A DNA stretch of 64,000 bases from NCBI RefSeq assembly GCF_000224145.3, contig NC_020168.2:1019534-1083533 (forward strand). Reading direction: 5' to 3'. Of this stretch, positions 1 through 15,400 are shown piece after piece. Each line of letters opens with the position of its first letter. Within the stretch, counting starts at the first letter, position 1. The notes beneath the pieces were generated by a model, which saw only the letters and a list, made by a program, of their open reading frames with translations, was not told where the DNA came from and ran no database searches. A program made the translations under genes and the position numbers. The DNA is from Ciona intestinalis (lineage: Eukaryota; Chordata; Ascidiacea; Phlebobranchia; Cionidae).

Positions 1-456
1 TTGTGACTGCTGAAGACCCCATACCAATACCTAAAATAAATAATATGACACTTTATTCAACGTATAAGAAAAATATAAATAATACTGATAAATTGATATG
101 GGTTATTTAATGCCGCCACTATTGTTGGGTTAGGTTTATGTAAAAAACACCTAATGGAGAATGCTGCAACCCAGTAATCGCTGAGTGTTGCCATAATAAA
201 GAGAAAAAATGTTAAATGTTGTATAGCATCGCTGATACTATATCAGCCAGCTACCAAATGTAGTGTGAAAAGGGCATGTGTTCTAAAGGAACATAACAAA
301 TAAATTTAAAAAAATGTAAATAGGTAGAGATGCTTCGATGATACCAGAAGTTTCAAAAAACAAAACAGCTTCCAAAAAATACATGTGAAATCAAAAAAGT
401 CTACAGTGGAATGCGTGGAATTATTTATTAAGAAAAAAATCCCAAATTTGAAAAAC

Positions 457-3400
457 CTTGTGCTCTTGCTGGCGAAGTGAGATTTGTCCACGAATGAGAT
501 CCAAAGGAATATTTCCAAATATCATTCTTCACATAAACTCCTCCAGCAAATATAACGAACCCCCGATCAGAAACTACAGAGAAATTAGATCAGAATGACT
601 ACTATTTATAAGGCTTTTGAAATCACATCGCACAATTTTATACATTAGAATATTTAACAACTTTGGGTGAGAAATTTTGAACCACGTATTTACAAATATG
701 TTCATAAATTTGCTTATAGTTGGTAAAACCTTTTGAAGTTGGTTTTGTTTGTAAAAGGAAAGAATTATCTACCAAAATAATGCTGAAAAAAGGCTTCATA
801 ATAGAATATTTAAAATGTTTTATTACTTGCTTTGAAAGCACTGCTGCATTTTTTTAAAAATATGTTTCATATGATACCAAAAACCTAGAGAACATGTGAT
901 AGTCCAACAAAAAATACTTCGGTTTCTGACGCGATATACACCTTATGTTTCCAGGAACATGTTTTTTAATCCTTTAATGAATGCTTAAGTACATTACATA
1001 GTACCTGACTGTGCAGGTAAAATCGCCCAAATCAGCAAACTAAATCTGCAACGTAGATCTATGATGAGGATTGCAGATTTATAAAAAAAAGGGCTAACAG
1101 TAAATATATATGTGGTTCGGAACAAAAGTTTTTGGACTTTCAAATAAAGTTAAACTGAGCTTTTTTAATCTATTTTAACAACTTGTTTGTAGTTAGTTTT
1201 TAACTCACCCGTGTTAAATTGAGCAGCAGAATGAAACATCATGGCTGGTGGGTGATGCACATCTGACCTCGTATCAATGTGTTTCCATCTTTCACAAGTT
1301 ATGTCATACAAATATAAGTTATTTGAAATTGCATTTTTCCCAGCTTTCCATCCACCAAAAATATAGATAACATTGTTTGTTACATCACAAATCGATGTAT
1401 GACCAAACACAGCAAAATTTAATCCTCTTGATGAGAGTTGCTTCCATGAAGATGTATAAAGGTTGAATTTCCAAATCTGTATACGTTTTCACAATTTTAC
1501 AAAAAACACAGAACTGTAATAATTTGACACATAAATTATTGTAACATTGGTAAAATCATATAAATGTCTGGGAAATCATAAATTACTTTCTTGTTATGTA
1601 GCAGTGGACCATAGGATAAATTTGACAAATCCTGGTAAAAATAATGTTTGAAATTGTCCAAATTGTGTTAAATAAAGTTGTATTTTTATAATAGAATCTA
1701 ACTACTAAATAAACAAAAATAACCATAAAATAAAACTAAAAGATTCAAAATAACATGAAAACTGTCCCCCACACAATGCATGCGCAGTTAAAAAATATTT
1801 TAAATTTTACCTCCTTATTGATTTTACCATTGACTGATAATCCACCAATTAAAATAAAATCTCCATTTTGACATTGTGTGAAAGTATGTGCAGCAACCAT
1901 GGGTGGTGTAGAATTACTTTCAATCAATCTCCATTCTGTTTTAACAATATAATGTGGAATATTTCTTGAAAAATCATTTCAATAAAAATATTGAAAATCT
2001 AAATGATGTCACCAAGCACTGCAGTTGGCACTTGTATCCTTTGCAAGACACTTAAACACCCATATTTATAATTACGTATATTACGCTTCTATGTTTATTG
2101 TACAACTTAATTCTGTGATTAAATTACTATTCTATTTCCCTTGATTTTTATTTATTTGAAACTTAGATGGTTAAGAACAATAAAATATTACCTGTGTCAT
2201 ACTGATACGCTGACCAACAGGCAAGGATTGTATAAGAGATAAATATTATTAAATATCTAAAAAACAATATGTTCGGCCAAACAATATGATGGAAATAATA
2301 TTTTAAAGCAGGAAAATATGAATGTTTGTTTATGTAAAATTTCACTTACTGTTGTTAGTGAAGTTGTGCGACCAGTAAAATTCCCATAACTCATTCGAGA
2401 GTATTTGGTTGAAAGTTATACCACCAAACACTAACATACGATTTAATGTTGGTACAGAAACACTTGCATGGAAATATCGACCAGTTGGTGCCACTGTAGA
2501 CATGATTGGAGTCCATAGCATATTTGTTGTGTTATATCTTTGAAAGGAACATTAATTAGAAATAATAACAAAATGCGGATACAACATATTTACATGTATA
2601 CAGAAGAATCTAATACTCCGAATCTAAAACCACCAAACAACATTAAAGAATCTTTGTATGAAACCAATGTATGTCCAAACGCAGGATTTGGATTATTTAG
2701 CAGATTGATTCGGTGTATTCCCTCCGTTCCATCCATGATCTGCATCCCAACATACCACAAACAATAAATGTTAGAAGTATTTCACTAACACAGTTCCTCA
2801 ACCTTTCGTGGCATATATAAGATATACTGAACACTGAGTTCGCTGTACCATCAAAAACTAAAATAGTGGTAACATGGAGTATTTTGTACATAAATTTGCT
2901 TCTATTGGAGGATTGTTGTGAGTGTGACCACCATTAGCTGATTCAAGGGGCATAACAACAAAAATTAAAATTTGTATATAATATAGTTAGAGATGCTCAA
3001 AGTCATATGTGATCTAGTCTATATATACAAACTTGGTTTTTCGTTGGTTTGCCCGTTCAAGGAGTTGCAAAGACTGATTGAGCTTTTATTTTGGGGGCAA
3101 ATCCCTATGAGTTATTATGTATTTCATTTAAGAACAAAAAAACAAAATGTATACATTAAACCTTTAGTTCCCTGCTTTCAGATGAAGCATGACATGAATT
3201 GATCATGGAAAAAGTGGATAATATTTGTGAATCATTATCACGGGATACTATGTTGTATACTACACTGAACCCAGATGACAATGCAACTGCATCGAACACA
3301 ACGGTGAGAGTGTCTACAAAAAGTTTCAAAATTTTAATATGAGGTAAATAAACTTGAAACAATTTCAACATACCTGATAAAGAAAATACAAAGTTTGACT

Positions 3401-6400
3401 CGAATGAGTTACATACAACAGCAAGTAAAGATGCATTGGTATGGCTGGGTATTCCATCATATATATACATTCGTTCAATCTGTAATTATTAACTCCTTAA
3501 AAACAGTTCAATCTACACAGTCAGAATATAACCCACCTCACACTTTATTTTCAAATTGTTGAAAACAAGTTTTACAATATCTGTTGTAGAATGAGCTTGT
3601 ATTATGAACCAGCAATACTTTTTTTCATTAGAATTGAATAATGTACCGAATGCACCAGATCCATGAATATCTCGAACAAAGTGACGACCTTGACATTTCT
3701 TGTAACATACACCATGGTTTCTATAACAATTAAACAAAAAATTCAAATTAAATTTGGAAAAATGGCTATATAGTAGGGTGGGGGAAGATGGGACACTTTG
3801 TCAGACGAGACTCTTTTTTAATTTTCTTTTTACAAACCCCCATTTAATGATGATCAGGAAAATAAGGTTACAGAATTATTCGACAGTATTATCACGACCT
3901 TATAAAACGCCCGTCAAAGCTGATTACTGTTTTTAAATATTAAAAAAAATATGTAAAATAGAAACAGTATACTTTGAACAGGTAAAAAATGCGAAATAGT
4001 AAGGTGCTATTTTTTAATGCTCGCTAAATCATAGTAAAGCCAATGATTTTTTTAGTTTGCGTGTGCGAACGATTAAACTGGTTTCATAGCTTCATAAAAC
4101 AAACTTGAATATTTCGTACAGTTTGATTTTGTCTCATAAAACTCATTTTAGTTTTGTAAAAAAAAACACTGAGATATAAGCATGAAGAAAATAGGCAGGG
4201 GTCAATATGACTTTAATTTGAAATAAAAACAACAAACAAATATCAGTTTAACAGTATATATATGAAGTTTACATGGCAAAGAAGCTAGCACAGCCTGTTA
4301 AACTCGGTAGGTTAACTACAAGTTGTAGAATACTACTAATGTAAATATATTTCAATTTAGAGTCCCATCTTCCCCCAGATTGCAGTTTTGTATGTTTTCA
4401 TTGCCAAACTTTGAAAGATTTGCTTTTAATTTAGTAATTCTCAGGGGGTTTTTAACTATAAGATACTGATATAATAAAAAGATAATATTTTGAAAATATA
4501 TTCGAAATTTGGTCATTTGCACTTGGTATTAATTTTATAAGAAGGGGCTTGTGGCAAAAACAGAATAGTAATACCCAATTTGTAGCAAAAATAAAAACTT
4601 TATCAATAGTTATAGTCAATTTTCTGTTAATACAAGTTCATATACATTTGTAGGATACAATATTTATCCATTGATGTTCGAACATTACCCATTGTCATTC
4701 AAACAATACCAATTGTTATGCAATAATATAATGTATAGGTAACATGTTAAAACTATAGCAGTAGGGCAAGAAAAAATAAGTTTCGACTTAATTTTCAAAG
4801 CGTACAGTATTATTTCGTGTTATTTACGTATATTCCTATTTATAAATACACTTAATAATCAAAATAAACAATGATTTCAAACTGTCCCATTTTATCCTGT
4901 GTGTTTTCGAATTAAAATTTCACTTGTTGTGCGGATAGTTAAATAACTCCTTGTGTGTTTTATTATATTTTATTAAATTGGTGTCAATTAATAAAGGAAT
5001 GATAGTACTAATTCGTGGTATTAACCAAAAACCGTCATCTATTTTGATTTTGGAAATATTTGGTAATATGTGCTTAAGTGTCCTACCTTCCCCCATTGTA
5101 CTATATATTTAATTTCAGCCACAATTTTATTGAGTGACAAATTACTGATTGTGGTAACCCAAAAAAGTGGGCCAAGTCAGCTGGAAAAAGCTGCTATTTT
5201 TTACGATAAGAAAACTTTGCAGCTTCAGCTTGAAGACAATCTGTTAATTTTAACATTTTTAGTAATTTCATAAAGTAATGATAGCATTTTTGCTTGATGT
5301 AAAAGTTTCTAATAATTTTTATTAACACATCATGGTAGATCCATACAATAACTTACGTTGAGTTTCCATAGTAACCAGCTGCACACATCTCACAATGATC
5401 CCCCGCTGTATTACCAGTACAGAAACATGCCCCAGATTGTGAATTACAAATATTATATTGAAGATCCCCATGTCCATTGCAATCACATAAGTTGCAACCA
5501 GCATGTGAAGTTGCATCTCCATAACTACCAACAATACATTGTTCACAATGAACACCTTGTGTGTTATGTTGACATGCATCACAAATAGCTGGAATGCAAT
5601 TATTAAAGTGCAAGTTGTAAGAATGAATGTAGCTTGTTTATCCTTGCCGGCTTGGCAACGACATTTGCTATAACTAGGAATGTGCCAAGATCCAAACTAT
5701 TCGAGTTCATTGTATCTACTAAATCTTCAATGACGTTTTGATTCGGCCCATTCCTTGTTATAATATAATATATGTTTTTTTCATGAAACCCGTTCAGGTT
5801 TACAAGTTTACAAATGTGTAAGTTAGTGTGACAGCTGACAATTTCAGCAACTGATTAGTGACCACTGGGCTAAACCAATTGTGTTGTGCCCAAGGACACA
5901 TATGCCTACAATACTAGAGCGCTAGCCATTCTATAACAGCACCGTAAAACATATCATTCAAGAAACAAACCTGCAAGGTATACTACTTTTTTAAATAAAC
6001 AGAAAAAATATCTTAACTAATTTTTAACAACTAAATAAACTAGTTCTGGTCTGCTGTTAATAAGTTACAACATAATATTTATCAATTTATTTTTTAAGTT
6101 ATTGTAACAAAGATTGTATTAATTAGAAACAATCAATGAGATTTACCTCTGAAACATCAGTGGTTAAAATAAGCTAAGATTAAACATAACAAATTAAAAC
6201 AATGCTGTTAAATTAGGAACTCTCACCAATATCTGTGTTGCATGTGCTGTGGAAGTTACACAAACATTGTTCATCACATCCAGTAAGATTATTTCCCATG
6301 CTTAACCATCCCAAATCACACACACATGCATAATCTGGTTCATTGCTAATATTGAAAAAACAAATACAAGAAATTAAATGAGGGAATAAATAAAGTTTAA

Positions 6401-9400
6401 AGATTACAAAGTGTCTTATTATAAACCACATATACTCAATACATGCTTAAGAATCTGGACCACGCCCATAGAAGTTGGTATCAGGTAATAATACATACTA
6501 CAATTAATACTATCTTTGTTATTTTTTTGAAAAACTCATTTTGGCCCAAATACTGAACAGTAGAAAGATTTTCAGCTATTTGTGCGAAATATTAAGATGA
6601 TAAAAACAATACTTGAAGCAGAGAAGCATAAATTTATGACAGAAAGTTTTTCACAAGATACTTTGCACTTATATGGGTTGACTTTACCACTGCAGTTGCC
6701 AATATTAAGATTCAACTAATTTATTGAATCCTAACATAGATGTTTACTTGTTACATTAAAATCATCAACTCTAATGTTACTTACCTACATACACCATGTA
6801 CACATTCAATATCACATGTTCTCACACATGAATTCCCATCTCCTGTGTATCCACGGTTACATTGACATGTGTAAGAATGCATATTGTTTAAACATAAAGC
6901 GTTGATATCACATGAATGGATACCTGGGTCAAATTAATTGTGACTTGAACAGTTATGCCTTGTTCTATATTAAATATGTTACTTATTATAAGTTAAATAT
7001 GGTCCTTAACACAGTTTAAATGGCTTGTCATAAGCTATTTAAAGTTCAAATCACCAACTAGATTAATGATTACCATCACACACATAACCAACAACGAACA
7101 ACCCTAGTGATTTAGTCTTAATTAAAAGTATATGCCTATTCAGTTCTAAAATCAAGAATACCAAGTATTTTAAATTGATATGCGTATTTTTGGGGAGCAA
7201 AATTGAGCGTGACGAAACAAAGACTTGAGAAGCTCTGCAAAGATTTAGAAAAATCAAGAAATGTAATAAACCAGGTCGAACACAAGCCAAACAGAAAAAA
7301 CATATTCATTCACACAGAACAAAGCTATTTATTTGGAGAGGTAGAATTAACAAATGATAAGTTATTAATAGCCATACTCACGCATTTCACATTCATCCAC
7401 ATCAGGACATGTTGCATAGTCCCAGTCAAACAAGTCGTTGCTATATGGATTATTGATTGGACATTCGGAATGGGGGAGATGGAAATGTCCAAATAAACAC
7501 CTTGAACCCTGGAACAATTGAGGAACAATTAATATTTATGTACAATAAAAATATGTTATTTTAACAAAAAACATAAAAAAAAGACAAATTAACAACAACA
7601 AAAAACAAACTTGAAAGAAATGCTTCTGGAAAGAAATCAGATAAAACAATATTTTAAAATGTTTTCGTATTTACAATAAGACGATTTTCTTGCGAACTGC
7701 ACCATCCACATAAATAATCTTCATTACATTCTCCACATGTTGTGTGACCACTGCAACTATAATTAAAGAAAATCTATCATGTAATTAGATCTGACAATAG
7801 TAGTCCTTGTCTAATAATCAAAATATACCGGATTAGAGACTTTGTATCTTTGCAACATAGATGTACAACACTTAAAATGAAATGGAAATTGCCCCAACCC
7901 AGTGGTCACTAATGGGTTGGCGAAACTGTCAGTCACATAGTTGTATATATTGAAACTTATTAGGTGTAGTTGTAAGAAAGGGGCATCGGTGTGTCATAAT
8001 GACATTCAATAAACAACTTATAGTAAAGATAAAACCTACTTTTTACACTGCATTGGATTTTCAAACCACTCTGTACAAGAAGCAAATAAGTTTAATGGTA
8101 GATGAAGTTTGAAGGAGTAACAAGTTTGTGAACTTTCACACCAAGTACATAGTTCACCACCACTTTCCCTTCCATTCAAACATTCCTGACAAGTTTTCCT
8201 TCCAAAGCATGATGTAGGACATTCTTTAATTAACTCAGTTTCTGGAAGTATACACCAAATCAGTTAGAAGTTAAAATGAAACTTTTATGCATTATTTAAG
8301 GGGTTAGGAGAGGGGGAATTTTTAACTAGCACCAACTTTTCTGTTGTTCAAAGGATGCAGTATGTTTATAATTAATAACGCAATCTACATTTGTCTGTTA
8401 AATGTTAATTAATTTATTATCCGTAAAACTTGTTGCCAGGTGTAAACCCACACTGTTACTATCTTATTCTGCAAAAAAACGGCATTATTGTTTAATAAAT
8501 AATAAACAACAAAATTTATGTTTGTTCAATAAAACTTGATCGCTCAATCTGACCCTAAATCACTAGACTAAGGGGTATTGAGGGTTGGCAGCCTTTAGTC
8601 AGACTTGGCTTTTTCTGACGCGGAAAATGAAAGTAACAGATTGACAAGTCGGATTCAAATCCGCTTTAAACCATCATGTAAACCAGGCTTGTTTAACCAG
8701 GTAACTGGTAAATAAGCACACTATGGTATGACATGAATAAACAGATAACAAGCCACCATAGTAATAAATCCCACCTATTTATACTACTGAATGCTGACTA
8801 GACTACTATCTTAGCATAACAAAGCATTTATATATATATATGCAAAATTTACTGGGAGAAAAATGGTAAATAGCATCCAGAATGTGAAACTTGATTCAAA
8901 AAAGTCGTTGAATAATTGCAGTCTCAAGCATTAAAATCCAAACATGCTACATGCATCTTTTAAAAAAATCAAAACATAGCGCATCATCTTGTGTACAGTT
9001 ACAGCATTCTGGGGACACAGCGCATAGCGATGATAATACACAATCATATATTAATTTAATAAAATATCAATGTTTCCTATTCTTAAGCATAGGTTTTTTT
9101 ATTCAGCATAAACATGATATTTACCTATTGTATGATGACACACTCCATGGTTGGACCACAAGCACCCATGATGTTGGTTGCATTCATTACACGATGTATA
9201 GTCGGCACATGCCTCACACAAATGTGGGTCGGTAACCAAACCATGAACAAGGTCTATTTGAACAACTGATGGTTAAAAACAAAATTATGCACACCAGATA
9301 ATTATATTATTAAAACCATCACCTGTTATTATTATGTTATATTTTTCACATATTTTAGGTCTGTCTTCTACTATACCCATGTATAGAGCTAAAATTTTTC

Positions 9401-12400
9401 TGAGCATTATTATATCTTAATGAATCCCGAATCTTAACAGTTGTGGTAATAAATAACATATAGCAGTTTAAAAAATTAAATATTCTACTATGAAGCTTTA
9501 CATTACTTACTATTGCCATATTTTAACTCACTTTTTTAAACAACTTACCAGTGTACCAATTTTTACAAGAAACTTAAAGGGAGATACCAACAAAAAGTAA
9601 ACAATTGTATATAGATGGATCAAATATTTCAAAAAAACAAAAAACTTTCAACATAAATTGTGTGTCAAAACTGCAAATCAAACCACTTAGGGAAAATAAT
9701 TTGTCGTGCAACAAACCATTGGATTCGGCATAAGAAAAAGTATTTTAATTGTTGATTGGTATGTCCTTTTCATAACTTATTTTGTAAAAAACAGAATTAC
9801 CAGAATTTGATACATCTGATCTCATAGCACAGGTGTTAGATTGAATGAACCATACACAACTATAATCAGCAAGACATGATAAACAACCTAAATAGGAATT
9901 GCAAGGATTTGAGCGAGTGTCTGTGTTGTATGGTTCAAGAAATCTTGATTGGATAATGGAAAAGTTTAAATGTGGATTGGAGTTGCTTCTGTAAGAAAAA
10001 TGTTTCCTGATTATTTATTACAAAAATAATTATGGAAAGTAACAATTAAAAAAAACTGTACCCACATTTCATCTGTTATATAGACAGAGTGTAAAAGCAA
10101 ATGTATTGTTTTAAATTTTTTTTAAATAATACAACAACAGCTAAATATACCACATTAGTAATTGAGTAAAAATATAATTAAACATTTAAAAAAAATGGGA
10201 AAGAAACAATAATGTTAATGTTTACCTTGCTGTCCACGCAACACTAACTTCAGGTTGAATATTGGAGTGACTTTCACCGGTATGTGTGAATATTAACTTG
10301 TAATAGTATCTGTAATAAATGGCCAAACTAAGTTTCACTGTAGTCATTTTTTGTATATGTGTCTTCAGACAAGACACTTAAAGAACATTGCTTTAACCTA
10401 ATTAGTGACTTGGGTTATTCAAATGGCCATACCTAAGAAATAAATCCAGTCACCAAAAGCCTGTAACTCGCAAGCAAGCACTTTTGCTGTAGTGCCATTG
10501 GAGGACAAAAGCAACATTTAACTTGCCTACATGGCTCCCAAAAGATAAATAGCATCTTATTTAGTTTGTGCAGAATTCTTCTGTTAGCGTAATGCTACTA
10601 AACAATTAGTTATAAAACAGTTGAAATTCAAGATGTACATCCTTGCTTAAAAAACAAGGCTAAATGGCCATGTGAACGCATTCAATTAGGGCTAAAAAAT
10701 GGAAAAGACTATTTAGTTAAGTTAAGCCGTGTAAAAATATCTGTAAAGATCTGCACATCTTCATTCAAGTTAGAACTCAACAAATGCCAGTCAAAGTTTT
10801 ATATTTTCATAAAACTAACCTCGCAGTTGAAGAAAGTCTTCTGTGAATATTATGAGAGGTGGAGCGCACAAAATTATTATTTTGTCTTGTTTGTACAATT
10901 AAATTGCTATTTGTGTCGTTGTCATCTCTGCTTAGATAAAATTTTGCAGATCCTGTAATAATGAATGGTTGAAATATAGGAAATTTTAAAAAATGAACAC
11001 TTTATTAAAACTCTGTTTATTTTACCTCTTCGGGAAGTCAGTTTAAATCTGAGGATATGGTTTGGGAACAGTTGTTTATTCAATGGATGGAGATACCCTT
11101 GCACGGCAACGGTATAATTATGTGTAGGTATGCCGTGGTGGACAACAGTTAAAGATAGAGGTCCTTGTACAAAAGCAACCTGTGTAATGTTGTGTATGAG
11201 AGATTTATGTTTCTGTTCTTATTCTGTTAATTTACTGTTATGCTCTATGCACCTAACAGGTAGTAGGTGCATGATTGATTATGTTAATGCATTTGTTTTT
11301 ACTTGAATAAGGTTGCTTTATGTTGTACATAATGCAACACATTTAGTTTTTCTATCTTCACAAAAAGATGGCCCGGTCGTATACCATGACTAAATGTTCT
11401 TGCCGATTTTGCAAACGTTATCTTTTGGACTTGCTGCGTTTCCATAACCATTTTGTGTACGCAGAGACTAGAACTTTGAGGCCTATCACTATGGTTTTAG
11501 ATTAGATATGAGCGAATTCAGTCCTAGCATTTCGGTCCACCTGTGACATCATAAGCTTTGGACTGTCGTTTAATGCATGTACAGTAACTCACAACCCACA
11601 AGAAATTCAAAATGATCTTTTTTAACTTCTAAATGTAAACAAAAAGTAATCACTGCAACGGAACGACTTTAACAAACCTTATAAGGAGAAGTTATATCAT
11701 CACGAAAGTACTGGCTGATAAAACCCTCAGCTAATTTCATGTTTACACATTGTAGCTTGGAAGTAATTATATTAGTAGTGGGATTTCCTCGCCAAGATCG
11801 TTCCAATGTTTCATCACCAGGCAAATCTAAAGTAATAAATTAAGGTAAATGTTAGTAAACTCCATTATGTAGGTTGAAAAACATATGAAGGAGCATACCA
11901 AAAAAAAACAATTGTTTTTATATGGATAGAGAATAGAGATGTTCAAATGTGATCTAAAAGTACCATCAAAGTTTTAAAAAACAGTTTTGAAAAACGTGCC
12001 TAAAGATCTGCTAGTGTAAAAAATAAATCGACTGTACTCAAAACTTAAATTAAAAAAAGCATTTTTATCAAAGAGTTTTTTCTATCTTCCTGCAATGTTG
12101 CGTGAACGATTTTTGTTTACTTTTGCATGTTTTCTTTCGGCTTTTTTACAAATTTTCATTTTTTGTTGGTATGCTCCTTTAAGTTGGTCAAAAAGTGATG
12201 GTGTTGATTGACTAGACGAGTATTAAGCAGGTTGGGATGGTGAAAGCATATATACATACTATTGGTAGTTGTGTTTGCAGAAGAGCACTTTCTATCATGA
12301 ACATTCCATATACAGCGACCTGCCACCCATTCACCTTCCAAAAAATCAAACCTAAAGAAAATATTTTTGAAAGGAACAAAAAAACTATTAAACGAAAGAG

Positions 12401-15400
12401 TATATATAGTAGGGTGGGGGAAGAAAGGCAAAACCGCCTTTTTATTTAAATATCTCTTCACGGGTACCGATTTGATGATAGATAAAAATAAATGTTACAG
12501 TATTATTCAACAGTGTTTTCATAGCCCAACAAGTGTTGAATGGATAAATAACTGCTTGTGTGTTTTATTATATTTCCTTTATGAGCTGTAAAATAATAAA
12601 AGTATGATTGTACTAATTCATGGCATCACTTGAAAACCTGGGCAATATGTTTTTATGGGTCCGTCATTCCCCACCCTACTTTTATTCTATCTTTCAATTA
12701 TTTCAATTAGAGGCACGCAGATTATTCTATCTTTCAATTATTAGTAAATTAAATAAAATTCATGGCGATCGCTGTATACCAACATTGTGCATCCATCAGG
12801 ATGACCAATATGTTTAGAATAAAAACTTTGAACCAATGTATTGGATGTATCGGGCATTACAAATTGTTTGGGAATAAGGTTATTCGGGATAAAACATGTT
12901 CGAATATTTTTAAGTTATTTGCGATAAAACATTTTAATTTAACACGCGAAAACACATGATTATGCCGCACATGAATTTGGGTATTCCCGGAAAAATTACG
13001 TCATCGGAAACTAAAAGCTGCCAGGTTTAAGGTTACGGAAGCTTTTACGAGCTGCTGTCTTTTGATCTGAATTTCGTGGGTTGCTACTATAAACAAATAT
13101 TTGTCATACATGATACACAAATTGAGATATAAATTACTTTAACTTCAAAATGAACATTAGCTTTCTTTAAATATTAGGATTTGTTTAAGGTGACCTATTT
13201 TACTAAGTAATACAATTAATTCAGTTGGCCATTCTTACAATTTTTTTACACACCTGCGCACTGTTGAACATGAAAAACAAACTTTAAGATGTTGACACAT
13301 CCCACCACATGTAGAAGGTGTTAATTGATGATCATTGCAAGAGTTTGATCCATTTTCTTTGTTGGTACAAAACGAATGATGACTTACTAAACCATCTTCA
13401 CACCACACACATCTTACATCAGATGAGCAAATATCTCTTACTGTGTAACTTTGGCAGATTTCAAAGTATGGTATAGTGTTCATTGCATACTTAGGTACTT
13501 TGTAAGCTAACAGGCTATTTGAGACAGTTCCATCATACCCACCATGATACAACACAACATTTTGATTGAACATGGCAGAAACATGACCATACCTTCCACC
13601 ATGATGAGAGTTTGAACTTTTCCAAGAAGCACACCTTAAGTGGTAGAAATAAGTATTGTCGCTATAACATGACTCGTCAGATTCATGCATATGTACACTG
13701 CCTCCATGTATAATCATGTAATCACCAGCAATATTAGCAGAGTGAAACGCCATGGGTGGTGGTGAATCATTCATTTCAAATTCATACCAGTATTTCTTCA
13801 ATATATTGAAAAACAACAACCTATTTGATCTATTGGCAATAGATTTAGATGCAAGAAAACCACCAAATACAATCAAAGTATGTGTGACATTGTCGTACAC
13901 CATTGAATGACCAGCCAGTCGACGTTTGGTTTCTTTAGTACCAGAAGAGTCCGACAATGTGCTCCACTTCTTTTTTCTTACATCAAACATATGTAAGTCG
14001 CTCGAAAACGTTGAATCATCCTTCTTACCAACAAGGCCACCAAATACATACAAGTATTGCACATTAGAATGTTCAACCACACAAGCTGCATGTTGGGAAA
14101 GTTTCCTAGAAACAGAAATGTTGTTGGAAGGAATAACTAAATGCCATGAGTTGGAAGTAATGTTAAACATCCACATGTCATTACTGTATGACCCATTTTC
14201 AAATTGACCTCCAAATATGAGTAGTTGATCCAAATATTCGGTTCTGATGTAGTTCATCTGATAAATGGGTAAAATAATCACAACATACAGTAAAAAAATT
14301 TAAATAACAAACCGTATGAAAGGCACGAGGTGCTGGACCAATCATATTAGTTCTTAATGAAGTCCAGAAATTTTCCCTGAAGTTATATCGATACAATCCA
14401 TTCTTCATTGCATTTAAATCATAACCTCCAAATATATACAAGAACGAATGAACAAATTCTGCCGCATGAAATGATAAACTTGGAGCAGCATCTCCAAAGA
14501 AAGTAAAGTTGTTAACCGCTGTCCAACTATTATTCTGACTTGATGAAGAAGTATAGAGATTGCAACCTTTACCAATATAACCAGCATTGCAAATACAACG
14601 CTTGGATCTGGAATATACAAATAAAATATTCAACAGTAATAATGTCAGTTTCAGGTAAATATTTTTTTATGATGTAATTTAGCTAAATGCTAGTTGACGT
14701 CTGACGATATAATTTCAGGTATTTGTAATTTTTTATTGTTTATGTTCTCCATGGGTGAGGTCCTCGTCAAAGACCTGGGATTTAGACCAGATTTGGCCCA
14801 TTAGACAAACAACCCGAAAGCCCATTTAAGTCCTTTGAGCAACCAGTGCCGCAACACCACATCGCAGTCAGAGGCATATTTTTCGCATAATTTTATATCC
14901 AAGTGTGCTAACGAATTAACACACTTTTTACCTTTGTGTATGATTTTTTAATATGGTTTATAATTTGGACAACCCATTAGTGACCGCTGGACCACTTATT
15001 ACCACTCATGGTGAAGTGATATTTATATAAGAAACATATTTATATAAACTGAAATAGACTCGCCCACTTAAAATTTCTCTCAGATCGTTTGCAGTGAAAA
15101 GTTAAGTAATACTAATATTGTGTTGCTTAAGGCACTGCTTTATGCATTAAAGCCAACGTTCTGAAGTCGTAATGACTTGCCGACGTGGCACCTATAATTA
15201 TTGTCCTTATTTTATCACGAATATGCTGAATCAATATGCTATTAGATAAACACGAATATTACCATTCAAACATTTTGAACTCAAATATAGTTAGACTGTT
15301 GAAAACAGCTTGCATTAAAATAAAAGAGACAAACTAAAGTATATTTTGGATCAAAGAAAAAGTTCCATTTTTTGAATATATATATATATTCTGCTGGACC

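Noticed and set aside
13235-14633. A separate kelch-only or attractin gene
   Set aside because: Exon phases join it continuously with CUB/EGF exons upstream and PSI/EGF exons downstream, and the second CUB and propeller fit MEGF8, not attractin.
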